This document shows positions 25,257 through 32,401 of a stretch of 64,000 nucleotides of DNA, one piece after another (the first letter of the stretch is position 1; every line of letters begins with the position of its first letter). This DNA is from JBDUDK01 sp040002995 (lineage in GTDB: Bacteria > Actinomycetota > Acidimicrobiia > Acidimicrobiales > Ilumatobacteraceae), in the NCBI GenBank assembly GCA_040002995.1, contig JBDUDK010000064.1, forward strand, positions 1-64,000. Reading direction: 5' to 3'. A program made the translations under genes and the position numbers. The notes under the pieces were generated by a model that had not been told where the DNA came from, ran no database searches, and was given only the letters and a program-made list of their open reading frames with translations.

Positions 25257-26644
25257 ACGGCTTTGATCTCTCGCGTCCGCGCGCGGTGCTGATCGTCGGC
25301 GTCGGAGGGCCCGGCATGAGTGCGATCGCGATCGCGCTCGCCGAGATGGGTCACCGCGTGAGGGGTACCGACATCAAAGAGACGGAATTTCTCGAGCGGG
25401 TCCGGCGCGCGGGCGTCGACGTGCGGATCGGCCACGACGCTCGGCATGTCGACGACATGGAGGTCGTGGCGGTCTCGACGGCGATCGGCGAATCGAACCC
25501 CGAGGCTCTGGCCGCTCGTTTACGCGGAGTACCCGTGTTGGCGAGGGCCAACATTCTCGCGGCGATCGTCGACCAGGCCCGCGGAATCGGGGTGGCGGGC
25601 ACGCACGGCAAGACCACGACCACCTCGCTGCTCACGCTCATCCTCCGTGAAGCGGGATTCGATCCATCGTTCATAGTTGGCGGTCACGTGCACGAGCTCG
25701 GCACCGGTGCGGCGTGGACGGGCGCCGAATGGATCGTCGTAGAGGCCGACGAGAGCGATGACAGTTTTCGTGCGCTGCCGCTGGAAGCATCGGTACTCAC
25801 GAACGTCGAGGCCGACCATCTCGAGCACTGGGGGAGCTTCGCCGCGCTCGTCGACGGTTTCCGCGACTACCTGTCCCGGCTGAAGGGTCCTGTCGTCGTT
25901 TGCGCCGACGACCCCATCGCGGCGGGGCTCGGCACGGAGGTCGGCGCCATCACCTACGGCACGGCCGATGACGCCGTCTACCGGATTGTCGACCGCGTGC
26001 CCAACGGCGACGCGCAGCGCTTCTCGCTGCTGCACCGCGGATCATTGCTCGGCCCGGTCAGCGTCCCCCTTCGGGGCGCGCACATGGCCGCGAACGCGTG
26101 CGCGGCCATTGCTATGGCTCTGGAGCTCGGTGCATCGTTCGCCGCCGCCGCCCGCGCCGTCGAGCGCTTCCGAGGCGTGGCGCGACGGTTTGAGTTCCGG
26201 GGCGAGAGCGGTGGCGCCACACTCGTCGACGACTACGCCCATCTGCCGGGCGAGATCGCTGCCGTGCTCAACGCGGCCCGCACGAGCGGCGACGACTGGA
26301 GCCGCGTTGTCGCGGTGTTTCAGCCAAATCGATACCGGCGTATGGCGCTGATGTCGGATGAGTACCGCGATGCGTTCGTCGATGCCGACGTCGTGGTGCT
26401 CACCGACATCTATCCGTCGGGTGATGCCCCGATCGCCGGCGTCACCGGCAAGCTCGTCGTCAACGCCGTCCTCGACGCCCATCCATCCACCACCCTCGCC
26501 TACCTCCCGCGTCGAGCCGAGCTCGCGGCGTTTGTCGCCTCGCGACTGCGGCGTGGCGACCTCTGCATCTCGATGGGCTGCGGCGATATCGCGTCGCTAC
26601 CCGACGAGGTCATGGCGGCGCGCGCCAATCTCGCCGATCGATGA
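25253..26644 (+). CDS. murC: UDP-N-acetylmuramate-L-alanine ligase MurC
   Basis: A 463-residue Mur ligase that adds L-Ala to UDP-MurNAc. VGVGGPGMSAIAIALAEMGH is the N-terminal nucleotide fold (GPGMS where GIGMS is common), GVAGTHGKTTTTSLL the ATP loop, EADESDDSF and TNVEADHLEHWG the central-domain metal site, and DDYAHLPGEIAAVLNAAR with FQPNRYRR the C-terminal domain. ATGA overlaps join it to murG and murB. Confidence 0.95.
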   Translation: MNGFDLSRPRAVLIVGVGGPGMSAIAIALAEMGHRVRGTDIKETEFLERVRRAGVDVRIGHDARHVDDMEVVAVSTAIGESNPEALAARLRGVPVLARANILAAIVDQARGIGVAGTHGKTTTTSLLTLILREAGFDPSFIVGGHVHELGTGAAWTGAEWIVVEADESDDSFRALPLEASVLTNVEADHLEHWGSFAALVDGFRDYLSRLKGPVVVCADDPIAAGLGTEVGAITYGTADDAVYRIVDRVPNGDAQRFSLLHRGSLLGPVSVPLRGAHMAANACAAIAMALELGASFAAAARAVERFRGVARRFEFRGESGGATLVDDYAHLPGEIAAVLNAARTSGDDWSRVVAVFQPNRYRRMALMSDEYRDAFVDADVVVLTDIYPSGDAPIAGVTGKLVVNAVLDAHPSTTLAYLPRRAELAAFVASRLRRGDLCISMGCGDIASLPDEVMAARANLADR

Positions 26645-27558
26645 GCGGTGTGAATCCAATCGACGCGGCGGCGGATGCGCTCGGCGACATCGCTCGCCGC
26701 GGGGTGGCGCTCGGACCGATGACCACCTATCGCGTCGGAGGCACGGCTGCGCTCTTCGTCGAGGCCGAGTCGATCGATGCGTTGCGAGCGGTCGCGCGAG
26801 CGCGCCAAGTGAGTGGACTGCCCCTGCTCGTGGTGGGGCGAGGCTCGAATTTGCTCGTCGCTGATCGGGGTTTTCCCGGCATCGCCGTCAGCCTCGGCCC
26901 GTGGTGCGCCACGATCGAGATCGAAGGCACCCAGGTTCGAGCCGGCTCGGCCGTGAGCCTGCCCGTGCTGGCGCGTCGCAGCGCCGCCGCCGGGCTCAGC
27001 GGCCTCGAATGGGCGGTGGGAGTCCCCGGTTCGGTCGGCGGAGGGGTGCGCATGAACGCCGGGGGCCACGGCGGCGACGTCGCGCAGACACTCGTGAGGG
27101 TCCGCGTGTTTGACCTGGTGAGCGGCGAGGATAAGGAGGTGACCGCCGCCTCTCTGCAGTTGGCGTTCCGCCGATCCGCGCTCGGCGACACCGACATCGT
27201 GCTGGACGCCACATTCGGGCTGGCTCCCGGCGACCCCGGCGAGGGCGAGGCCGTCATCGACGAGATCGTGCGGTGGCGGCGGGAGAACCAGCCGGGCGGC
27301 CAGAACGCCGGATCAGTTTTCGTGAACCCTCTGCCCGACTCAGCCGGTCGCATCATCGACGGCCTCGGCCTTCGGGGTCTGCGCGTGGGTACCGCGTCCG
27401 TGTCCGACAAGCACGCGAACTTCATCCAAGCCGACGAGGGCGGCTCGTCTGACGACGTCCATGCGCTTATGGCAGAGATTCGCCGGCGCGTCCGCGAAGC
27501 CACCGGCATCGCGCTGCGCTCAGAGATCCGGTTGATCGGCTTCGAGGAAGAGCCGTGA
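26641..27558 (+). CDS. murB: UDP-N-acetylenolpyruvoylglucosamine reductase MurB
   Basis: A 305-residue FAD flavoprotein reducing UDP-GlcNAc-enolpyruvate to UDP-MurNAc. FAD contacts: TTYRVGGTAALFVEAES and VVGRGSNLLVADRGFPG; WAVGVPGSVGGGVRMNAGGHG follows. The catalytic Ser lies in NAGSVFVNP and HANFI matches the C-terminal block. The short form without the extra Tyr loop indicates type II MurB. The usual GSxFKNP lysine is Val here. ATGA and GTGA overlaps bind it to murC and ftsQ. Confidence 0.94.
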   Translation: MSGVNPIDAAADALGDIARRGVALGPMTTYRVGGTAALFVEAESIDALRAVARARQVSGLPLLVVGRGSNLLVADRGFPGIAVSLGPWCATIEIEGTQVRAGSAVSLPVLARRSAAAGLSGLEWAVGVPGSVGGGVRMNAGGHGGDVAQTLVRVRVFDLVSGEDKEVTAASLQLAFRRSALGDTDIVLDATFGLAPGDPGEGEAVIDEIVRWRRENQPGGQNAGSVFVNPLPDSAGRIIDGLGLRGLRVGTASVSDKHANFIQADEGGSSDDVHALMAEIRRRVREATGIALRSEIRLIGFEEEP

Positions 27559-28367
27559 CCACCACCAGCCCGCCCGCACCGCCCGACACCACGTCGGTCG
27601 ATCCGCGTCTGCGGGCGCGACGCATCGCGGTGGCGCGAGATGCGGGGCGCCGGCGGCTTCACCGGCTCGCCATCCTCGGTGTGTTGCTCGCCGTTGTTGT
27701 CCTGGTGGCGGTGCTCGCGCGCTCACCGCTCGTGTCCGTCCAGACCGTCGACATCGACGGCGCCGCCCGCACGCCCGGGGATGCCGTCACGCAAGCAGTC
27801 GGGGCCGTGAAGGGTCACCCGATCTATGCCGTGAACGCCGGAGCCATACAACACCGGCTCGAAGCGTTGCCCTGGGTGCGCGAGGCCCACATCGAGCGAC
27901 ACTGGCCCCGCACGCTGCGCATCACGATCACCGAACGGGTCGCCGTCGCGGTCGCCCCCGCCGCCGATGGGTCGCTTCGCCTTCTCGATGCCGAAGGGCG
28001 CGTGCTCGACGTGGCTGCCGCCGCCCCACCCGGCCTCGTCGAAGTCGTCGGCCCGATTGCGCCCGGAGCGCCAGGCAGCAGTGTCGATGCCGCCGCGCGC
28101 GGTGCGCTGCAGGTCGCCGCCGCTCTCCCCCCGACCCTCATGGGCAAGGTGGTCCAGGCGGAATGGAACGACCGGGGCGAGGTACGGCTCGGGCTCGCAC
28201 CCAGGGGCCGGGTTCTGGTGGGTCCGCCCACCCAACTCACCGAAAAACTGCTCGCGCTCGACACGCTCCTCTCCAACGTCGACCCCGCCACCATCGGCGA
28301 GGTCGACGTCCGCGCGCCCGAGGCCCCCACGATCCGTCCCTTCGACGCGACGGCGGCACAGCCATGA
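27555..28367 (+). CDS. ftsQ: cell division protein FtsQ
   Basis: A 270-residue bitopic protein: basic cytoplasmic N-terminus, one membrane helix (about 37-55), a POTRA domain (about 60-130, SVQTVDIDGAARTP through LPWVREAHIERHWPRTLRITITER) and a beta domain with LLDAEGRVLD. FtsQ is the hub binding FtsL and DivIC at the division site. GTG start overlapping murB (GTGA). After it the tight coupling ends: 146 bp separate it from ftsZ. Confidence 0.93.
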   Translation: MTTTSPPAPPDTTSVDPRLRARRIAVARDAGRRRLHRLAILGVLLAVVVLVAVLARSPLVSVQTVDIDGAARTPGDAVTQAVGAVKGHPIYAVNAGAIQHRLEALPWVREAHIERHWPRTLRITITERVAVAVAPAADGSLRLLDAEGRVLDVAAAAPPGLVEVVGPIAPGAPGSSVDAAARGALQVAAALPPTLMGKVVQAEWNDRGEVRLGLAPRGRVLVGPPTQLTEKLLALDTLLSNVDPATIGEVDVRAPEAPTIRPFDATAAQP

Positions 28368-28513
28368 GCCGGCGGCGCGGCGCGCTAGTCTCGACCAGTT
28401 CTGACCTGCACCTACAGTTCACCTCGAATGTTGAGGGTGGCCAATCGGGGCCGTCCAAGCCCCGCCGTGTTCCCTCTCGCATCGAGCCGCCTTGCCTCCA
28501 GGAGGTAGTCCCT

Positions 28514-29602
28514 ATGGCCAGCTCACCCCAGAACTACCTGGCCGTCATCAAGGTGGTCGGTGTCGGAGGTGGCGGTGTCAACGCCATCAACCGCATGATC
28601 GATGCCGGCCTCAAGGGGGTGGAGTTCATCGCGGTGAATACCGACGCCCAGGCGCTCCTGATGAGCGACGCCGACGTCAAGCTCGACATCGGTCGCGAGA
28701 TCACACGCGGCCTGGGTGCCGGCTCCGACCCGGAAGTGGGCCGCCTGTCGGCCGACTCACATCGCGAGGAGATCGAAGACGTCCTCCAGGGCGCCGACAT
28801 GGTGTTCATCACCGCGGGCAAGGGCGGCGGCACCGGTACCGGAGGTGCGCCGGTGATCGCCGAGATCGCCAAAGGCGTCGGCGCGCTGACGATCGGGGTG
28901 GTCACCCGGCCGTTCTCCTTCGAGGGACGTCGCCGTGCGGTGCAGGCCGAGGCGGGCATCCAGAAATTGAAGGAGAAGGTCGACACGCTCATCGTCATCC
29001 CGAACGACCGCCTCCTCACCGTGTCGAACGAGAAGACATCGGTACTCAGCGCGTTCAAGATGGCTGACGAGGTTCTCCTCCAAGGCGTCTCGGGCATCAC
29101 GACGTTGATCACCACGCCCGGTTTGATCAACACCGACTTCGCCGACGTCAAGATGATCATGACGAACGCCGGCTCCGCACTCATGGGTATCGGCCAGGCC
29201 ACGGGCGACAACCGTGCCGTCAACGCCGCCAAGGCCGCCATCTCGAGCCCGTTGCTCGAAGCGGCCATCGACGGCGCTCGTGGCATCCTGCTCAACATCT
29301 CCGGGCCAAGCGACTTGGGCCTGTTCGAAGTGAACGCGGCCGCCGAGATCATCAAGGGCGTCGCTCATCAGGACGCCAACATCATCTTCGGCACGGTGAT
29401 CGACGACGAGATGGGCGACGAGGTCAGGGTCACCGTGATTGCGGCCGGCTTCGACCGCTGGGACAGCGCGCCGCGTGCACCCGGCCAGGGCGAACCGCGC
29501 AACGTCGACGCGTTGCCCAAAGGCACCGACATTTTCGAAGCCGAAGACGATCTCGACGCCGACGACCCCGACGATTTCGACGTGCCCTCATTCCTCAAGT
29601 AG
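28514..29602 (+). CDS. ftsZ: cell division GTPase FtsZ
   Basis: A 362-residue tubulin homologue forming the Z-ring. KVVGVGGGGVNAINRMI starts the GTPase domain; the tubulin signature GGGTGTG is at 104-110; NTDFADVKMIM is the T7 synergy loop with catalytic Asp residues. After a short acidic linker comes the C-terminal peptide DDFDVPSFLK, the docking site for SepF. The ATG at 28514 has AGGAGGT (28500-28506) 7 nt upstream. A strong SD and 146-bp leader suggest independent translation and probably its own promoter. Confidence 0.97.
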   Translation: MASSPQNYLAVIKVVGVGGGGVNAINRMIDAGLKGVEFIAVNTDAQALLMSDADVKLDIGREITRGLGAGSDPEVGRLSADSHREEIEDVLQGADMVFITAGKGGGTGTGGAPVIAEIAKGVGALTIGVVTRPFSFEGRRRAVQAEAGIQKLKEKVDTLIVIPNDRLLTVSNEKTSVLSAFKMADEVLLQGVSGITTLITTPGLINTDFADVKMIMTNAGSALMGIGQATGDNRAVNAAKAAISSPLLEAAIDGARGILLNISGPSDLGLFEVNAAAEIIKGVAHQDANIIFGTVIDDEMGDEVRVTVIAAGFDRWDSAPRAPGQGEPRNVDALPKGTDIFEAEDDLDADDPDDFDVPSFLK

Positions 29603-29641
29603 GAGCGCACTGCGCCTCTACGTTTGAGTCGCGGTGAGATG

Positions 29642-30292
29642 ATGAACATCGACCACGCGCTGGAGACGGTGCGTGACCGCATTGCCCGCGCGGGAGGTGA
29701 TTCCGAGCGCGTCAAGCTCGTCGCTGTCACGAAGGGCTTCGGCCGCGATGCGATCGACGCGGCGCGAGCGGCAGGGTTGTCCGAGATCGGCGAGAACTAC
29801 GCGCAGGACGTTGTGGCCAAGCGCGACGCCCTGGGCGGTCTGCACCTTCATTTCATCGGACGGCTCCAGAAGAACAAGGTGCGCGTCATCGCACCGCTCG
29901 TCGCGTGCTGGCAAAGCGTTGACCGCGTGGCGCTGGGTGAGGAGATCGCGCGGCGGGCGCCGGGCGCACGCGTCCTCGTGCAAGTAAACGTGAGCGAGGA
30001 ACCTTCGAAGGGCGGCTGCCCACCGGAGAACACGCCCAACCTCGTCAAGCAGCTCGGCGCGCTTGGGCTCGACGTAGCCGGGCTGATGACCGTGGGTCGC
30101 ACCGGCCCCGCGAGCGAGGCTCGACCCGGCTTTGCGGTTCTAAGCGTGCTCGCCGATCGCCTCGGCCTCGCCGAGCGTTCGATGGGGATGAGCGACGATC
30201 TCGAGATCGCAGTCGCGGAGGGCGCCACTATCGTGCGGGTAGGGAGCGCCCTGTTCGGGGCACGTCCACCGAATGCAGCGGCTGGAAACTAG
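29642..30292 (+). CDS. yggS: PLP homeostasis protein YggS/YlmE (COG0325)
   Basis: A 216-residue PLP-binding TIM-barrel protein. PLP-lysine K31 in LVAVTKGF; GENYAQDVVAKRD, LHFIGRLQKNKVR, VLVQVNVSEEPSKGG, GLMTVGR, SMGMSDDLEIAVAEGATIVRVGSALFG are the family blocks. It buffers PLP and affects amino-acid pools; it is often next to sepF. ATG 29642 is chosen because GGTGAG lies 4 nt upstream; ATG 29639 and TTG 29624 are in frame. The pgeF/ylmD gene usual between ftsZ and yggS is absent (39 bp gap). Confidence 0.93.
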   Translation: MNIDHALETVRDRIARAGGDSERVKLVAVTKGFGRDAIDAARAAGLSEIGENYAQDVVAKRDALGGLHLHFIGRLQKNKVRVIAPLVACWQSVDRVALGEEIARRAPGARVLVQVNVSEEPSKGGCPPENTPNLVKQLGALGLDVAGLMTVGRTGPASEARPGFAVLSVLADRLGLAERSMGMSDDLEIAVAEGATIVRVGSALFGARPPNAAAGN

Positions 30293-30322
30293 GCTCGCCG
30301 CCACCTTCTACAGGAGGGCGCG

Positions 30323-30880
30323 ATGACGATGTTCCGCAAGGCCATGACCTACCTCGGTCTGGGCAGCGACGACGAGTATGACGAGTACGGCGAGTACGAC
30401 GAAGAGCCTGAAGCCGCGCCCACGCGTGCCCGTGTGGGTACCCGCCCCGCCGGACCCGACATCGAACCCACCGGCACGGTGCGCCCGATTGCCGGCCGTC
30501 CGCGCGAGCGGGCCGTCGACGTTCGCGACGAGCACCGCGACGTCGACATCCCGGCGGTCACGATCAGGCCGCGTACCTCGACCTCCGTGCGGCCCGTGCA
30601 CGCGTCGGCCAAGGCGAAGCCCCACACCGTGATCCCGCGCTCGTTCAACTCCGCGCAAGAAGTTGCCGACACGTTCAAAGACGGTCAACCGGTGATCGTC
30701 AACCTCCAAGATGTTGATCGTGATCTGTCGCGTCGGCTCATCGATTTCGCCAGCGGACTTTGCTACGGCTTGGGTGGCTCGATGGAGAAGGTCGCGAACG
30801 GTGTCTACCTCTTGACACCGGCAAACGTTGAGGTATCGGCCGAGGAACGTCAGCGCCTCGCCCGGCCCGACACAGACTGA
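30323..30880 (+). CDS. sepF: cell division protein SepF
   Basis: A 185-residue protein: N-terminal amphipathic membrane-targeting helix (MTMFRKAMTYLGLG), acidic Tyr/Asp/Glu stretch, a disordered linker, and the C-terminal SepF domain (about 100-178; VIPRSFNSAQEVADTFKDGQPVIVNLQD, RRLIDFASGLCYGLGGSMEKVANGVYLLTP). SepF links FtsZ to the membrane and replaces FtsA in actinobacteria, and no ftsA is seen here. AGGAGG (30312-30317) lies 5 nt before the ATG. Confidence 0.96.
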   Translation: MTMFRKAMTYLGLGSDDEYDEYGEYDEEPEAAPTRARVGTRPAGPDIEPTGTVRPIAGRPRERAVDVRDEHRDVDIPAVTIRPRTSTSVRPVHASAKAKPHTVIPRSFNSAQEVADTFKDGQPVIVNLQDVDRDLSRRLIDFASGLCYGLGGSMEKVANGVYLLTPANVEVSAEERQRLARPDTD

Positions 30881-30898
30881 CCCGCTGCCCTCGCCAAG

Positions 30899-31162
30899 AT
30901 GGGAGTTCTGTGCGCGCTCTTGAACTTCTACATCATCTGCATCGTCTTACGGATGATCCTCTCGTGGATCCCCTTCGATCGCAGCCGCGGGATGATGAGC
31001 ACGGTGTCGCAGTTTCTGTTCGCCATCACCGAGCCCTTGCTTGGTCCTTTGCGGCGCCTCATGCCGATGATGCGCGTCGGCGGCATGGGGCTTGATCTCT
31101 CGCCCACCATCGCGATCATCGTGCTCGAGCTGGTAGTGGGTCGCGCGATCTTGCACTGTTGA
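30899..31162 (+). CDS. yggT: YggT family membrane protein
   Basis: An 87-residue protein with two membrane segments (about 3-24 and 66-86) flanking the family motif SWIPFDRSRGMMSTVSQFLFAITEPLLGPLRRLMP. YggT proteins are found between sepF and divIVA in many actinobacteria and firmicutes, with a role in membrane or division physiology that is not settled. It starts 18 bp after sepF with a weak SD. Confidence 0.9.
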   Translation: MGVLCALLNFYIICIVLRMILSWIPFDRSRGMMSTVSQFLFAITEPLLGPLRRLMPMMRVGGMGLDLSPTIAIIVLELVVGRAILHC

Positions 31163-31220
31163 TCCGGCGGTCGGTCTCCTATCGCGGGCCGCGGTCGAGA
31201 CCCCGTTCTACGATGACTGC

Positions 31221-32156
31221 ATGGAGCTGACGCCGCAGCAGTTCATCGAGGCCGAGTTTTCCGAGGTGCGCCGCGGCTTCGACCGCGACGAAGTCGACGC
31301 GTTCCTGGTCAAGGCGGCCAAGGGTGTCGAGGCGATGCAGAAGCGCATCGCCGAACTCGAGGCCGAACTCGCTCACCCACGGCCCGAGAGCCCGTCTGAT
31401 GAGACGATCGGCCGCACATTGAAGTTGGCGCAGCGCACCGCCGACGATCTCGTCGCCGAAGCCCGCCGAGAAGCAGATGCGCTGATCACCGAAGCCGGTC
31501 GCGAGGCCGAAGACGCTCGCGGCGACGCCACACGAGAGGCATCACGAACGCTCGACGACGCGCACGTACGCGCCGCGCAGGTGCTCGCGGAGGCCGAGGC
31601 CGAGGCCCGAGCGGCCAGTGAGGAGTTGCGCACGCGGCTCCGGAGCGAGGTGGCCGCGCTCGAGGAGGCGCGCAACCGCCTGCGCTCCGAGATCACCTTG
31701 CTCGAGCAGCACCTCGCCGCTCGCCGCGACAGCCTGATCGAGGCCGCCGACAACCTGCGCGTCTTGGCGGGCGAGACGCTGTCGGGGGAGCCCGTACCGG
31801 AACTGGCTCCGCTCGAGCTCCCCGACGAGACGCCGGTGCTCCAGTTCAACGAGAGAAGCCACGAGGAGCCCGCCGCCGATCCTCCCGACCTCGATACTGT
31901 GCCTGATATCGCCCCCGATCTCGCTGACGACAGCTCGCCGGTGGCGCTGCCGCCGCCCGCGCCGATCGACGAGCACGCCGACGACGAAGAGCCGGAGATC
32001 CCGATCCTCGATGACGGAGATCCGACACCGCCGGGCGGCATCTCCAGGGACCACGCGTCCACGGCTCCGCCCGCCGACACGCCGAGCACGTTCTTCGACG
32101 ACACCGAGACGTTTCGCGACGAACGGTGGAAACCGCGGCGGGAGCGCAACCGGTGA
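31221..32156 (+). CDS. divIVA: DivIVA/Wag31-type coiled-coil polar scaffold
   Basis: A 311-residue protein. The N-terminal DivIVA domain (MELTPQQFIEAEFSEVRRGFDRDEVDAFL) has the membrane-binding and dimerisation pattern F-x4-RGFDRDEVD. A long Ala/Glu/Arg-rich coiled coil (about 35-175) follows, then a Pro/Asp/Glu-rich disordered tail (about 190-311). In actinobacteria such proteins mark cell poles or septa and direct wall growth. Conserved place at the end of the dcw cluster. The acidic tail is longer than in Bacillus DivIVA and closer to actinobacterial forms. Confidence 0.92.
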   Translation: MELTPQQFIEAEFSEVRRGFDRDEVDAFLVKAAKGVEAMQKRIAELEAELAHPRPESPSDETIGRTLKLAQRTADDLVAEARREADALITEAGREAEDARGDATREASRTLDDAHVRAAQVLAEAEAEARAASEELRTRLRSEVAALEEARNRLRSEITLLEQHLAARRDSLIEAADNLRVLAGETLSGEPVPELAPLELPDETPVLQFNERSHEEPAADPPDLDTVPDIAPDLADDSSPVALPPPAPIDEHADDEEPEIPILDDGDPTPPGGISRDHASTAPPADTPSTFFDDTETFRDERWKPRRERNR

Positions 32157-32167
32157 ATGACCCATCG

Positions 32168-32197
32168 GCGGGCAGGCCCCTCCGGTAGCCTGCCCGC
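32168..32197 (+). other. GC-rich hairpin between divIVA and the T-box leader
   Basis: Perfect 10-bp arms GCGGGCAGGC (32168-32177) and GCCTGCCCGC (32188-32197) with a 10-nt loop. It sits 11 bp after the divIVA stop and directly before T-box Stem I. It may end divIVA transcription, though no T-run follows. TAGCCT (32186-32191) inside it could be a -10 element for an ileS transcript starting near 32198. Confidence 0.5.
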
Positions 32198-32401
32198 ACT
32201 GGCGATGACGGGGCCATCACCCCCGAGCCTCCCGAAGAACCGGCGCCTGCCGCAGTAGACCGGGACGGGTCCGGCCCGTGATCGCCGGCGAACGAGTGGG
32301 AGGGATCGGGCTCGCCCGATCCCGACAAGCGGGGTGGTACCGCGGGAGTCCTCAACCGGGCCCTCGTCCCTGCGACGCAATCGAGTCGCCCAGGAGCACG
32401 A
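32198..32401 (+). promoter_or_regulatory. translational T-box riboswitch for ileS (short Stem I, AUC specifier)
   Basis: The conserved T-box GGGGTGGTACCGCGG is at 32331-32345; its TGGT (32335-32338) can pair with the ACCA end of uncharged tRNA-Ile. A short Stem I, GGGG (32210-32213) with CCCC (32220-32223), closes a 6-nt loop holding ATC (32216-32218), the isoleucine codon. Further stems: ACGGG/CCCGT (32265-32269/32275-32279) and a perfect 10-bp hairpin 32302-32311/32314-32323. CCTG (32369-32372) can pair with CAGG (32391-32394) of the ileS SD, giving a sequestrator. Known: actinobacterial ileS T-boxes often have an ultrashort Stem I and act on translation. Confidence 0.9.

Noticed and set aside
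28368..28513. Possible promoter before ftsZ
   Set aside because: The 146-bp gap suggests one, but no convincing -35/-10 pair could be picked out by eye, so no site is claimed.
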